The notes below the pieces were generated by a model. It was not told the origin of the DNA, made no database searches, and saw nothing but the letters and a program-made list of their open reading frames with translations. A stretch of 43,793 bases of DNA from an uncultured Synechococcaceae cyanobacterium. GTDB taxonomy: Bacteria > Cyanobacteriota > Cyanobacteriia > PCC-6307 > Cyanobiaceae. Below, in pieces: positions 1 to 9,057 of the stretch. The position numbers were made by a program, and so were the translations under genes. Within the stretch, counting starts at the first letter, position 1; every line of letters starts with the position of its first letter. Where the stretch lies: the NCBI GenBank assembly GCA_902536065.1, contig CACAVZ010000009.1, positions 1 to 43,793 on the forward strand, in the 5' to 3' direction.

Positions 1-69
1 ATTTTTAGATATTGGCCGTTTAATAAAATTGGACCTATTCGGTTCCCTGCCCTTAATAATTTAGATTAA
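1..69 (+). CDS. lepB: C-terminal end of an upstream gene, probably signal peptidase I (partial)
   Basis: Frame 1 is open from the first base to a TAA at 67-69. It encodes a short tail containing YWPFNKIGPIRFP. Cyanobacterial type I signal peptidases commonly end with a similar F/Y-W-P-x-x-R/K-I/F-G segment, so this is read as the last residues of LepB, the membrane-bound protease that removes signal peptides from exported proteins. The catalytic Ser and Lys would lie outside the window. Frame 2 is also open to base 64, but its translation resembles nothing I know. The gene ends 46 bases before the next start. The identity rests on about 22 residues and is tentative. Confidence 0.5.
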   Translation: MFRYWPFNKIGPIRFPALNNLD

Positions 70-115
70 TGGGTACGTGATGTTGTAGGGTTTTTAATAT
101 CTTGAAGTTGTAGAA

Positions 116-451
116 ATGTTTAATTCAGAATTTCTTGCTACTGAAAATAATGATCCAAACGATGAGAATGATTTAATCCAATATTTACAAAAACAATCTC
201 CTGAAGTTTTGCAAAGAGTAGCTAAATCGGCTAGTGAAGATATTCAAGAAATTATTAGACATAATGTTCAAGGTCTTCTAGGAATGCTTCCTACAGATCA
301 ATTCGATGTAAAAATAACATCCTCAAAAGACAACATTGCTAATTTATTGTCTTCTGCAATGATGACAGGATATTTCTTAAGACAAATGGAGCAAAGAAAA
401 GAGCTAGAACAAACTCTCAAAAATGATGAAAACATGTCTATTGAAGAATAG
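116..451 (+). CDS. DUF760 family protein
   Basis: A 111-residue soluble acidic protein of the DUF760 family, which is found in cyanobacteria and plastids. The family pattern is visible: a D-L-I-x-Y-L-Q segment near residues 19-25, then S-P-E-V-L-x-R-V, then a central Q-G-L-L-G-M-L-P and a following MMTGYFLRQMEQR helix. There is no signal peptide or membrane segment. No biochemical role is established that I can state with confidence; plant relatives are plastid proteins. The start is the first ATG after the short gap that follows the upstream gene. It ends tail-to-tail, seven bases from the DUF4336 gene on the other strand, leaving almost no room for a dedicated terminator. Confidence 0.8.
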   Translation: MFNSEFLATENNDPNDENDLIQYLQKQSPEVLQRVAKSASEDIQEIIRHNVQGLLGMLPTDQFDVKITSSKDNIANLLSSAMMTGYFLRQMEQRKELEQTLKNDENMSIEE

Positions 452-457
452 TTGTTT

Positions 458-1627
458 TTAAAGATTTACTTTTTCTGGAATTATTCCTAGTTCAAACAAT
501 TTTTTATATAAACTCATCAAAAATTTATTATCCTCCGGAAGTTTGTCCCACTTTTGGGAATTAATTTCATCAATTAATTTTTGACAATCTACTATTGTAA
601 ATTTAATTGGTGCCGTAAAATGAGCTGGAATTAGATATTCCATATCTTCAAAAGACTTGATATTTTCTAGCCATTTAAGTAGAACTTCTTTTGAACGCGG
701 AAAAATTAATTTTTGTAAAACTGGTGCAATTTGAATCTTAGGAGTGTCTTTACCCATTATTTCAACAAGAGAGGATTCCCAATCTTCGTCCCATAAAAAG
801 GGATACACACCGAAATGAGATCTCCAATTTCTAAGATCTTTTTTGAATGAATAATTAAAAATTTCTTTTAAAGGTGGAATATTTAATTTACCTGGCTTCA
901 AAAAAGATGAAAATAAGACTAACCTTTTCCATCCTTTTTTTCTTTGTTCGATGGAGTCAATCAAAGGTTCATCTCCTCTTTCTCTGGAATGAAAAAGAAG
1001 TGGAGTTGGATCAAAATTAAATATCTCAGGTGGTCTGGAGTCTATCCCAACTATTGCGTCTGTTACATGAAGAGTTTTCGTAGGATAATGGAAGCAGCTT
1101 ATCTCCTGATATCTTCCAAGTCCTAAATTCAGCGGGCCTAATGAAGACCATTTAAAGGAGTTTGTATATGGAGTACCTTCCTCAAAAAGTATTCTTGATC
1201 TTTTTGATGGAATTCCTAAAAAATCTAGTGGTAGATTTATGGGGAAACTCCATTGTCCAGGACAAAGCCAAATTTCTGCATCATTAAAAATTCTTGAAAG
1301 AGCTGGCAGTCCGATTTTATGTTCTAGTCCAGAGGCACTCGGTAGAATTATTGTTTTTACGATGCCGTGAATCGCAATTAATTTTTCTAACTCATTTATT
1401 AATTCTTTTGTCGGAGGCAGAGGATTTATTAGCATCAATCCATTATCAACCTTTATTACCGTCATTCTTATTGGAACGGCAACATAATAAAGTCCCTGTA
1501 TTTGTTCCAAGGACCATATTTGATCAGGAATTAATTCTTTTAAAATTGTTTTCTTTTTTCCATAGGGATATAAGGGGAATAATGGCCACCAATTCCACTT
1601 TTTTAAAGTTTCTTCCACCACAATCAT
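458..1627 (-). CDS. DUF4336 protein, metallo-beta-lactamase-like fold
   Basis: A 389-residue soluble protein recognised as DUF4336, a cyanobacterial and algal family related to the metallo-beta-lactamase fold. Visible landmarks are the N-terminal W-x-W-W-P segment (about 11-14), a P-I-R-M-T-V-I-K strand (52-59), GLEHK with His103, HVTD with Asp190, and PAHFTAPI near residue 340. Only parts of the usual His-rich metal motif are present, so a hydrolase activity cannot be asserted. Its start codon lies inside the end of the permease gene (4-base ATGA-type overlap at 1624-1627), which predicts translational coupling to the metal importer. Substrate unknown. Confidence 0.75.
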   Translation of the reverse strand: MIVVEETLKKWNWWPLFPLYPYGKKKTILKELIPDQIWSLEQIQGLYYVAVPIRMTVIKVDNGLMLINPLPPTKELINELEKLIAIHGIVKTIILPSASGLEHKIGLPALSRIFNDAEIWLCPGQWSFPINLPLDFLGIPSKRSRILFEEGTPYTNSFKWSSLGPLNLGLGRYQEISCFHYPTKTLHVTDAIVGIDSRPPEIFNFDPTPLLFHSRERGDEPLIDSIEQRKKGWKRLVLFSSFLKPGKLNIPPLKEIFNYSFKKDLRNWRSHFGVYPFLWDEDWESSLVEIMGKDTPKIQIAPVLQKLIFPRSKEVLLKWLENIKSFEDMEYLIPAHFTAPIKFTIVDCQKLIDEINSQKWDKLPEDNKFLMSLYKKLFELGIIPEKVNL

Positions 1628-2496
1628 TTATACCCAACAAATAATTTCTTTAACTTAAATATTCCGTATCTTGGAGCGAATAAAAAAGCAAATAAAAATA
1701 TAAAAGTTTGCGCCAAGACAATTGATCCACCTGTTTCAAGATCAAACCAAAAACTAACATAGATTCCTATAAGGCTTGAGATAATTGCACTTAATACTGA
1801 GATTACTGTCATATTATCAAACTTGTCCGTCAGTAAATATGCTGTAGCCCCTGGTGTAATCAACATTGCGACTACCAAAATAATTCCAACAGACTGCAAG
1901 CCTACAACAGCTGCCAAAGATAAACATGTGAGGAGTAAATAATGAAGAAAAAATACGTTTATCCCAACTGTTTTTGCATGCCTAGGATCAAAACAATAAA
2001 GCATTAAATCTTTTCTAAAAATTGATAAAAGTATTACTACCAATAAAGAAATGAATATGGTTTGTTTTACATCTGAAAGTGATATTCCTAATGGACTCCC
2101 AAAAAGAATAGAGTGCAGATCAATATTACTTTTAATCTTAGAAACCAATACGATTCCAAGAGCGAAAAATCCAGTAAATACCAACCCAATAACAGTATCC
2201 TCCTTAACTCTAGATTTCTGCTTAATAAACCCTATCAATGCTACAGAACCAACTCCGAAAATAAATGCCCCTAATGAGAAAGGAAGACCCAATGCATAAG
2301 CAACCACAACTCCAGGCATTACTGAATGTGACACTGCATCTCCCATTAAAGCCCATCCTTTAAGAGTCAAATAACTTGATAGGAAACCACAAACAGCTGC
2401 GACTAATGAACTCATAAGAAGTGCTTTTCTCATAAAGTCATGAGTTAAAGGATCTGTTATGAATGAATCTAAAGTTAAAAAAGAACAGAACTCCAT
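1624..2496 (-). CDS. mntB: Manganese-type ABC transporter, membrane permease
   Basis: A 290-residue polytopic membrane protein of the ABC-3 family (MntB/ZnuB/TroC type). It is the channel through which the metal captured by the binding protein enters the cytoplasm. It has about eight hydrophobic stretches. The segment GWALMGDAVSHSVMPGVV at about residues 47-64, and the later VGLQSVGIILVVAMLITPGATAYLL region, are typical of the family. It is encoded 12 bases after the ATPase gene and overlaps the DUF4336 gene by 4 bases, so it is the middle of an operon. The metal is inferred from the binding protein, not from this subunit; zinc is the alternative. Confidence 0.88.
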   Translation of the reverse strand: MEFCSFLTLDSFITDPLTHDFMRKALLMSSLVAAVCGFLSSYLTLKGWALMGDAVSHSVMPGVVVAYALGLPFSLGAFIFGVGSVALIGFIKQKSRVKEDTVIGLVFTGFFALGIVLVSKIKSNIDLHSILFGSPLGISLSDVKQTIFISLLVVILLSIFRKDLMLYCFDPRHAKTVGINVFFLHYLLLTCLSLAAVVGLQSVGIILVVAMLITPGATAYLLTDKFDNMTVISVLSAIISSLIGIYVSFWFDLETGGSIVLAQTFIFLFAFLFAPRYGIFKLKKLFVGYK

Positions 2497-2508
2497 ATAA
2501 TTTAAAAT

Positions 2509-3273
2509 TTATGATTCAGGTCCAAACAAGAAATCAGGTGAGATCCCTCCAAAAGTGGTTGTAATGTTTTCAGGGGTAAACACCTCAGAGGTCTCGCCAT
2601 AAGCCACAACAGTTTTATTTATTAAAAGAACCAAATCACAAAATTCACGGACATGAATCATATCGTGCGTTGATAATAATATGGTTTTCCCCTCATTTTT
2701 AAATTGAATAAATAATTCCGAGATAAGTTTTTCAGTTCTAATATCAACACCTGAAAAAGGCTCATCAAGAAGAAGTATTGATGCTCTTTGCGCAATTGCT
2801 CTAGCTAAAAAAGTTCGTTTTCTCTGACCTCCAGATAAGTTTCCAATAGGTGTAGATAAATGATCAGTAAGATCAACCCTCTCAATAGCATCTTTAACCG
2901 CCTGCACATCAGACTCTCTAGGAGACCTAAAAATATTCATCGAACCATATCTTCCCATCATCACTACATCCCAAACACTTATTGGAAATTGACTATCAAT
3001 TCCCTCATTTTGAGGAACATAAGCAATTGTCTGATCTTTTTGAGCAGATCTTACAGACTCTCCATTTATTCTAATTTTTCCCTTTGAAATATTTACAAAG
3101 CCAGTTAAAGCATTAAAGAAAGTTGTTTTACCAGCCCCGTTCATCCCTACTAACCCACAAATCTGGCCAGGTTGCAATCTTAAATTGGCATCATACAAAG
3201 CCACCTTACCGTTGTAATCTACGCAAATATTCTCTGCCTCAATCCTAAAGTTTTGATAATTGATTGTTTCCAT
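2509..3273 (-). CDS. mntA: Manganese-type ABC transporter, ATP-binding subunit
   Basis: A 254-residue ABC ATPase that powers metal import together with the permease encoded next. Walker A is GMNGAGKT at residues 43-50, the Q-loop is in AYVPQNE at 84-90, the signature LSGGQ is at 146-150, Walker B ILLLDEP is at 166-172, and the switch His is in STHD. The segment SVWDVVMMGRYG (about 99-110) is characteristic of the Mn/Zn-importer branch. Length is normal and all catalytic motifs are intact. It begins 3 bases after the stop of the binding-protein gene, so the two are almost certainly co-transcribed and possibly translationally coupled. Confidence 0.92.
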   Translation of the reverse strand: METINYQNFRIEAENICVDYNGKVALYDANLRLQPGQICGLVGMNGAGKTTFFNALTGFVNISKGKIRINGESVRSAQKDQTIAYVPQNEGIDSQFPISVWDVVMMGRYGSMNIFRSPRESDVQAVKDAIERVDLTDHLSTPIGNLSGGQRKRTFLARAIAQRASILLLDEPFSGVDIRTEKLISELFIQFKNEGKTILLSTHDMIHVREFCDLVLLINKTVVAYGETSEVFTPENITTTFGGISPDFLFGPES

Positions 3274-3276
3274 AAT

Positions 3277-4176
3277 TCAAAAAAGTCCTTTTTTAATCAA
3301 ATCCAAATTATGCTCAAGCATTTTTATATAGGAACTAGCAGGCCCACTATCATCAGATAATGAATCAACAAAAAGATTTCCTCCGAAATTGGCCCCAGTT
3401 TCGTTTGCAACAACCATTTGAGATTCGTTACTTACAGTACTTTCGCAAAATACAGATGGAACATTTTTTTCTTTAACTAGTGAGATTGTTCTTGCCATTC
3501 TTTTGGGAGTAATTTGACTCTCAGCATTAACTGGCCACAAATAAACTTCCTCTAATCCATAATCATTTGTTAGATAAGAAAAAGCACCTTCACAACTTAC
3601 TAGATACCTCCTGTCTTTATTTAAGTTATTAATAAAAAGTGAGAATTCTTTATCTATTTTAGATAGTTTGTCTTTATAAATTTTTCCATTTTCTTCAAAT
3701 AATGTCCTTTTGGATGGCCTCAATTCTGATAAAGAATCCACGAGAATATCTACGTATAGGATTCCTCTTTTTGGAGAAATCCAGGCATGAGGATTGGGTT
3801 TCCCTTTATAAAAATCTTCACTGATAAAAATAGGATCCAAATCTTCCGAGACAGTAATTCTTTTAACTTTTAAATTTGAAACAAATTTTTCAGCCCATAA
3901 TTCAAATCCAAATCCATTATCAATAAAAACAAAAGCATTAGAGGCATTTACCAAATCGCTGGGAGTTGGTTGGTAGCCATGAACTTCAACTCCAGGTTTT
4001 GTTATTGATCTAACAATAAATTCATCTTTAGCGACATGGCTAATTATATCCGCCAAAACAGTGAAACTTGCCAGTATTACTTCTTTAGTTTCATTTTTAT
4101 TTGATATTCTCTTACATGAGCTTGAAGCAATAGAAAGCAGAAGTATCAAACTTAAAAAAAAAATATTTTTTTTCAT
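3277..4176 (-). CDS. mntC: Metal-binding lipoprotein of ABC importer, Mn-type ligand set
   Basis: A 299-residue periplasmic solute-binding protein of the cluster A-I (ZnuA/MntC/PsaA) family. The first 20 residues are a hydrophobic signal ending in SSSC, a lipobox with Cys21, so it should be membrane-anchored in the periplasm. Aligning by motif gives the metal ligands His66 (EVHGYQPTPSD), His130 (NPHAW), Glu196 (VSCEGAF) and Asp271 (VDSLS). His-His-Glu-Asp is the set known from the manganese proteins MntC and PsaA, whereas zinc proteins have a third His. There is no His-rich loop typical of ZnuA. Manganese is therefore preferred, which fits the demand of photosystem II; iron cannot be excluded. 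Confidence 0.85.
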   Translation of the reverse strand: MKKNIFFLSLILLLSIASSSCKRISNKNETKEVILASFTVLADIISHVAKDEFIVRSITKPGVEVHGYQPTPSDLVNASNAFVFIDNGFGFELWAEKFVSNLKVKRITVSEDLDPIFISEDFYKGKPNPHAWISPKRGILYVDILVDSLSELRPSKRTLFEENGKIYKDKLSKIDKEFSLFINNLNKDRRYLVSCEGAFSYLTNDYGLEEVYLWPVNAESQITPKRMARTISLVKEKNVPSVFCESTVSNESQMVVANETGANFGGNLFVDSLSDDSGPASSYIKMLEHNLDLIKKGLF

Positions 4177-4197
4177 AATTTAACATTCATCCCAAGA

Positions 4198-5532
4198 TTA
4201 TGAATTAAAAGATAGTTTCATAAGCGGTTTCCTAAGATCAGAAATAAATCCTTTCCAATTTATTTTTTCTTTTTCAAAAGCTTCTTCAACAATTTTCTCA
4301 GAATTTTTCTTTATGAAATCCAAATCAGGTTCTTCTACTCCTTTTGTTATTGCCATAAAATCAGCCAAAGAACTTGATACTACTCTTGTTAAGTAAGCAG
4401 CACTGACAGCCTGAAATGTTCCAGAGACCAGCCAATTTGGGCCATTTAATTTTGTTATGCCAATTAGAGTCTGACCACTCCATTCAATAACTCCCTGAGC
4501 AATTGCAGTTTTTAAAATCTCTTTTGATACTTTATCTAAAATTTCAGGAGACCAATTACATCCCCATATAGACTTAATTTCTTTAATCATTAAAGAATTT
4601 AATACTGTCATTGCCATAACATCAATTGATGGGATAGGAGATAAGAAAACAGTTGTTGCGACAAGAATTTGATTTTTTCTTTGTATACCTTTTAACTGCA
4701 TTCTTCTTATACCTTCAATTTCAGATTGCCATGCAGCATGAAGTTCTTTCAAGAGCCTTTTTTTTGTATTTTCAATATTTTTAGATGAACTTATGAAAAA
4801 CTTCCTTAAAGAAAAAGGTATATTTGTTATTTCAATCTTATTCAAATCAAAAGTAATAATTTTGTTTATAAAGTCACTTGAAATTTGAGACTTTAAGTCT
4901 TCTATCTGATTTTTGGCTTCTATTTGGTTGGAAGTTAATGCCACCAACCAGATTGGCATATTTTTAGGAAACTTTTCTAGCCACAAAAAATCATTTGCCG
5001 ACAAAGGCAAGTTTATAAAATACAAGATTGCATCACTCTTCAAAGCTTCTTCTGGAATAACTTGAGAAGAATCGTATTTAGGCAGTTTTTCGTATAAATC
5101 AAAGTCAAACTTATCTGCTTTGAAATTACTTTTCAAAATAGATTGAAAACTTTGATAATCTTTTTGTCCAATGCAACTTATTTTTTCTTTTTCACATCTA
5201 TTAAGAATAGATTCAAGTGTTTTTTGTCTTTTTGAATTCTGTTTTTCTAATTCATTTGTTGCTTCAAGTTCTTCAAAAAAATTTAAATCTTCATTACATA
5301 GATTTATCCAACCATCTAAATTATTTGGCTCATTAAATTTAGGCTTATCATTCTTCAAGTAAAAATACCCCCCCAAAGACAACGCAAAAAATCCTATTGA
5401 GCCTCCTGCAAAATGAATTAAGTCACTGACAAACCATTCCCCAAAACCTAACAATAATAAAATAATAAGAAGATTTTTTTTTGGAAACTTTATGAAATCC
5501 TTTAAAAGGTTGTCTTTACTAATATCAAACAC
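4198..5532 (-). CDS. YcjF/DUF697 membrane protein with degenerate GTPase region
   Basis: A 444-residue protein with a GTG start. Residues 20-58 form one or two membrane segments. A central region resembles a Ras-like GTPase fold, and the C-terminal third (about 270-400, including TTVFLSPIPSIDVMAMTVLNSLMIKEI) matches the DUF697/YcjF domain. The place where a P-loop is expected reads ISCIGQKDYQSF (118-129) and lacks GxxxxGK[S/T]. The expected NKxD position reads TSNQ, so nucleotide binding is doubtful. It lies 21 bases upstream of the Mn binding-protein gene on the same strand and may head the operon. Role unknown. Confidence 0.72.
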   Translation of the reverse strand: MFDISKDNLLKDFIKFPKKNLLIILLLLGFGEWFVSDLIHFAGGSIGFFALSLGGYFYLKNDKPKFNEPNNLDGWINLCNEDLNFFEELEATNELEKQNSKRQKTLESILNRCEKEKISCIGQKDYQSFQSILKSNFKADKFDFDLYEKLPKYDSSQVIPEEALKSDAILYFINLPLSANDFLWLEKFPKNMPIWLVALTSNQIEAKNQIEDLKSQISSDFINKIITFDLNKIEITNIPFSLRKFFISSSKNIENTKKRLLKELHAAWQSEIEGIRRMQLKGIQRKNQILVATTVFLSPIPSIDVMAMTVLNSLMIKEIKSIWGCNWSPEILDKVSKEILKTAIAQGVIEWSGQTLIGITKLNGPNWLVSGTFQAVSAAYLTRVVSSSLADFMAITKGVEEPDLDFIKKNSEKIVEEAFEKEKINWKGFISDLRKPLMKLSFNS

Positions 5533-5641
5533 AATACTTTATTTTTCTAATTTTATTTTAATGCAACTTGTGAACGAGAAAAGCAAAATTTCATAAGTCG
5601 TTAATCAAAAGATAAAATTTTAAGCCTTTTAAAAAGACTTA

Positions 5642-5671
5642 TTGCATAACAAGATGCTAAGTTAATAGACT
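5642..5671 (+). promoter_or_regulatory. Putative promoter for the RG-rich protein-trpS operon
   Basis: In the 165-base divergent gap there is TTGCAT at 5642-5647 and TAGACT at 5666-5671 with an 18-base spacer, ending 26 bases before the ATG at 5698. This resembles a sigma-70 type promoter for the rightward operon. The match to consensus is moderate and AT-rich DNA gives many such matches. Confidence 0.35.
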
Positions 5672-5697
5672 ATTTAAATAACTTAAGAAACTTTAAG

Positions 5698-6120
5698 ATG
5701 TCTAATTCAAATTTCAGCAATAATCCTGGACAAGAAAATTACAGAGGTCGTTCTAACAATGAAAGATCTAATTTCAGAGATAGATCGGGCGGCAGAAGAG
5801 ATGGAGGAGGATTCCGTATAAGATTGAGTGATAACGAAATGAAAGCTGTTAAATCAATACAAGAGACCTTTCAATTAAGATCTACCGTTGCAGTTCTGGG
5901 TTTCTCTGTTAGAACACTTAGCGAAATGATCAAAGACGAAAAATTGATTGAATCAATCAAAGAATATGCAAAAAATAATAAAAACTCTTCTCCGAGTAGA
6001 CAATTACAAAATTCTTACGAAGAAAAGACAAAAACAGCACCTGACCCTTTTGCAAGACCTGTAAAAAGTACATCAACTGAAGAGATCCAATCTAGCGAAG
6101 TAGAAGAGGATGGCAAATAA
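5698..6120 (+). CDS. Small protein with Arg/Gly/Asn-rich tail and ribbon-helix-helix-like core
   Basis: A 140-residue protein I cannot name. Residues 1-40 are low-complexity, rich in Asn, Arg, Gly and Ser, with RG and GGR repeats like RNA-binding tails. Residues about 39-85 begin with a strand FRIRLSDNE followed by two predicted helices (MKAVKSIQETFQ and STVAVLGFSVRTLSEMI). This resembles ribbon-helix-helix (CopG/Arc) proteins in layout. The C-terminal 55 residues are acidic and polar and look disordered. Its last 11 bases overlap the start of trpS, which implies translational coupling. A nucleic-acid-binding role is inference only. Confidence 0.7.
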   Translation: MSNSNFSNNPGQENYRGRSNNERSNFRDRSGGRRDGGGFRIRLSDNEMKAVKSIQETFQLRSTVAVLGFSVRTLSEMIKDEKLIESIKEYAKNNKNSSPSRQLQNSYEEKTKTAPDPFARPVKSTSTEEIQSSEVEEDGK

Positions 6121-7126
6121 AAAAAGAATACTTTCGGGAGTTCAACCAACTGGTGATTTACATATTGGGAATTGGCTTGGGGCCATAAATAATTGGGTTA
6201 CGCTTCAAGAGCAATATGAAACATTTCTATGTGTAGTTGATTTGCACGCAATAACAGCCTCATATAATCCCAAAGAATTATCTAAAAACACTATCTCTAC
6301 AGCGGCTTTGTACGTCGCTTGTGGGATAGATCCAAATATATGTTCAATTTTTGTCCAAAGTCAGATTTCAGCGCATTCAGAACTTTGTTGGATATTAAAT
6401 TGCATGACCCCGATAAATTGGATGGAAAGAATGATTCAATTCAAAGAAAAATCTATACAACAAGGTAATAATGTATCTATTGGATTATTTGACTATCCAA
6501 TACTTATGGCTGCAGACATCCTTCTTTATGATGCTGACTTCGTACCAGTAGGTGAGGATCAAAAACAACATCTTGAACTTGCGAGAGATATTGCACAACA
6601 GAGAATTAATGCCAGATTTAGTAAGGATAAAAATATTTTAAAAATCCCTCAACCAATCATCATGAAGAATGGTTCAAAAATAATGAGTTTAATTGATGGT
6701 TCAAAAAAGATGAGCAAAAGTGATCCTAATGAGGGAAGTCGTATCAACTTATTAGATGCTCCTGAAATAATTGCAAAGAAAATAAAAAGAGCAAAAAGTG
6801 ACAGTTCTATTGGAATTGAATTTAACAACCCTGAGAGACCAGAATCTAAAAATCTTTTGATGATTTATTCAATATTATCTGGCAAAGAAATTTCTCAATG
6901 TGAAAATGATTTCTCAGAGACTGGATGGGGGACATTTAAAAAATTAATTACAGAACAACTTATTGAATCACTAGAACCTATTCAGAAAAAATATAAATTA
7001 TTAATTAATGATCCCCATCAATTAAATAAAATCCTTGATGAAGGAAAGGAAAAAGCTGAAATTTTAGCAAATCAGACTTTAAAAAGAGTTAAATCAAAAT
7101 TAGGATTCTTCGAAATGGAGAAATAA
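6110..7126 (+). CDS. trpS: Tryptophan--tRNA ligase
   Basis: A 338-residue class I aminoacyl-tRNA synthetase that charges tRNA-Trp with tryptophan in the cytoplasm. The HIGH-type motif appears as LHIGN at residues 17-21 after SGVQPTGD, and the KMSKS loop is at 200-204. The LYDADFVPVGEDQKQHLELARD block is typical of bacterial TrpRS. Length matches the family. The ATG start overlaps the preceding gene by 11 bases, and the thrS start follows after 3 bases, so all three are in one operon. Confidence 0.97.
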   Translation: MANKKRILSGVQPTGDLHIGNWLGAINNWVTLQEQYETFLCVVDLHAITASYNPKELSKNTISTAALYVACGIDPNICSIFVQSQISAHSELCWILNCMTPINWMERMIQFKEKSIQQGNNVSIGLFDYPILMAADILLYDADFVPVGEDQKQHLELARDIAQQRINARFSKDKNILKIPQPIIMKNGSKIMSLIDGSKKMSKSDPNEGSRINLLDAPEIIAKKIKRAKSDSSIGIEFNNPERPESKNLLMIYSILSGKEISQCENDFSETGWGTFKKLITEQLIESLEPIQKKYKLLINDPHQLNKILDEGKEKAEILANQTLKRVKSKLGFFEMEK

Positions 7127-7129
7127 ATC

Positions 7130-9046
7130 ATGCCAATAATTACTTTACCTGATGGTTCAAAAAAGGTTTTCGAAAGATCTGTAACTATTTTAGAAATTGC
7201 CAAGAGTATAGGGGCTGGATTAGCAAAAGCAACAATTGCGGGGAAAGTAAATGATGTTCTTCTTGATGCAACTATTCCTATAAGTAGAGATTCCAAAGTT
7301 GTAATCATCACATCAAAAGATAAAGAGGGAATTGAAATAATAAGACATTCCTTTGCTCACCTTATTGGTCATGCAGTTAAACAGATTTACTCTGATATTA
7401 AAATGGCGATTGGGCCCGTAATTGAAGATGGTTTTTATTACGATATTTTTTCTGAATACAGATTTACTCCTGAAGATTTAATAAAAATCGAAAATAGAAT
7501 TAATAAATTAATAAAAACAAACTATGACGTTGAAATCTTACAAGTTTCTAAAGAAGAGGCAGTCAAAACTTTTAAAGAAAGAGATGAGACTTTTAAATTA
7601 CGAATAATTGAAGAAATTCCTGAAGAAGGCCTCATCAATTTATACAAACACGAAGAATATATCGACATGTGTAGAGGGCCTCACGTACCCAATACTAGAC
7701 ATTTGAGACACTTTAAATTACTTAAATTATCAGGTTCATACTGGAGAGGGAATAGTGAGAATGAATCATTACAGAGAATATATGGAACTGCATGGGCAAA
7801 AGAAAAAGAACTCAATGACTACTTAATAAGAATTGAAGAAGCGGAAAAAAGGGACCATAGAAAACTTGGTAAAAAACATTCACTATTTCATATACAAGAA
7901 GAATCTCCAGGTATGATTTTTTGGCATCCAAATGGATGGACAATCTACCAGATACTGGAAAAGTATATAAGAGAAATACTCAAAAAAAATGATTATTTAG
8001 AAATTAAAACCCCACAAGCTGTTGATAAATCCCTTTGGGAAAAATCCGGTCATTGGGAAAAATTTAGAGACGATATGTTCACTACTGCATCAGAAAATCG
8101 AACTTATGCAATTAAACCTATGAATTGTCCATGCCATATTCAAGTATTTAATCAAGGTTTAAAAAGTTATAAGGATTTACCTATTCGTCTTGCTGAATTT
8201 GGTTCTTGTCACAGAAATGAGCCCTCTGGTGCACTACACGGCTTAATGAGAGTAAGAAACTTTACTCAAGATGATGCTCACATTTTCTGTACAGAAGAGC
8301 AAATTCAAGAAGAGGTTTCAACTTTTATAGATCTTGTTTTCGAGGTTTATAAAACTTTTGGTTTTGATGAAATTATTATCAAATTATCAACTCGTCCAGA
8401 GAAAAGGGTGGGTAGTGAAGAGATTTGGGATAAATCAGAAGAGGCTCTTACCAAAGCTCTCGATAATAAGAATCTAAAATGGGAACTACAGCCTGGAGAA
8501 GGTGCTTTTTATGGTCCAAAAATAGAATTCTCGTTAAAAGATTGTCTTAATAGAGTCTGGCAATGCGGAACTATTCAAGTTGATTTCTCAATGCCTATTA
8601 GATTGGATGCAACTTATGTGGATATTAATAATGAAAAAAGAAATCCAGTTATGCTGCATAGAGCAATTCTAGGCTCATTTGAGAGATTTATCGGAATCTT
8701 AATTGAACAATATGAGGCTAAATTCCCGATTTGGCTTGCGCCTCATCAAATAATCCTATTGAGCATTACTGATAGAAATATTGAAAAGTGTTTAGAGTTA
8801 AATGAATTAATAAATAATAATGGTTACCGATCAAAAGTTGATATTAGGAATGAAAAAATAGGATATAAAATACGAGAAGCAACTCTAGGGAGAGTTCCTT
8901 TAATTGCAGTTGTGGGAGATAAAGAAGAGGAAATTGATTCAGTCGCCTTAAGAGCGTTGAATGGAAAAAATTTAGGAATTTTCAATTTACCTAATCTTTT
9001 CAAATTAATGGATAGATTAATAGAAAAAAAAGGTAGAACAGAATAA
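7130..9046 (+). CDS. thrS: Threonine--tRNA ligase
   Basis: A 638-residue class II synthetase that attaches threonine to tRNA-Thr and removes misacylated serine. Domain order is an N-terminal TGS domain (about 1-62), an editing domain with HSFAH (His73, His77) and CRGPH (Cys181, His185), then the catalytic domain with motif 2 and probable zinc ligands Cys333, His384 and His510, and a C-terminal anticodon-binding domain (about 540-638). The editing residues are intact, so proofreading should be functional. It starts 3 bases after trpS and is followed 11 bases later by the glucokinase gene. Confidence 0.97.
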   Translation: MPIITLPDGSKKVFERSVTILEIAKSIGAGLAKATIAGKVNDVLLDATIPISRDSKVVIITSKDKEGIEIIRHSFAHLIGHAVKQIYSDIKMAIGPVIEDGFYYDIFSEYRFTPEDLIKIENRINKLIKTNYDVEILQVSKEEAVKTFKERDETFKLRIIEEIPEEGLINLYKHEEYIDMCRGPHVPNTRHLRHFKLLKLSGSYWRGNSENESLQRIYGTAWAKEKELNDYLIRIEEAEKRDHRKLGKKHSLFHIQEESPGMIFWHPNGWTIYQILEKYIREILKKNDYLEIKTPQAVDKSLWEKSGHWEKFRDDMFTTASENRTYAIKPMNCPCHIQVFNQGLKSYKDLPIRLAEFGSCHRNEPSGALHGLMRVRNFTQDDAHIFCTEEQIQEEVSTFIDLVFEVYKTFGFDEIIIKLSTRPEKRVGSEEIWDKSEEALTKALDNKNLKWELQPGEGAFYGPKIEFSLKDCLNRVWQCGTIQVDFSMPIRLDATYVDINNEKRNPVMLHRAILGSFERFIGILIEQYEAKFPIWLAPHQIILLSITDRNIEKCLELNELINNNGYRSKVDIRNEKIGYKIREATLGRVPLIAVVGDKEEEIDSVALRALNGKNLGIFNLPNLFKLMDRLIEKKGRTE

Positions 9047-9057
9047 TTTCTAGCTAT

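Noticed and set aside
1294-1644. 116-residue + strand frame antisense to DUF4336
   Set aside because: Opposite a recognised family with an intact frame and no independent motif or ribosome-binding site.
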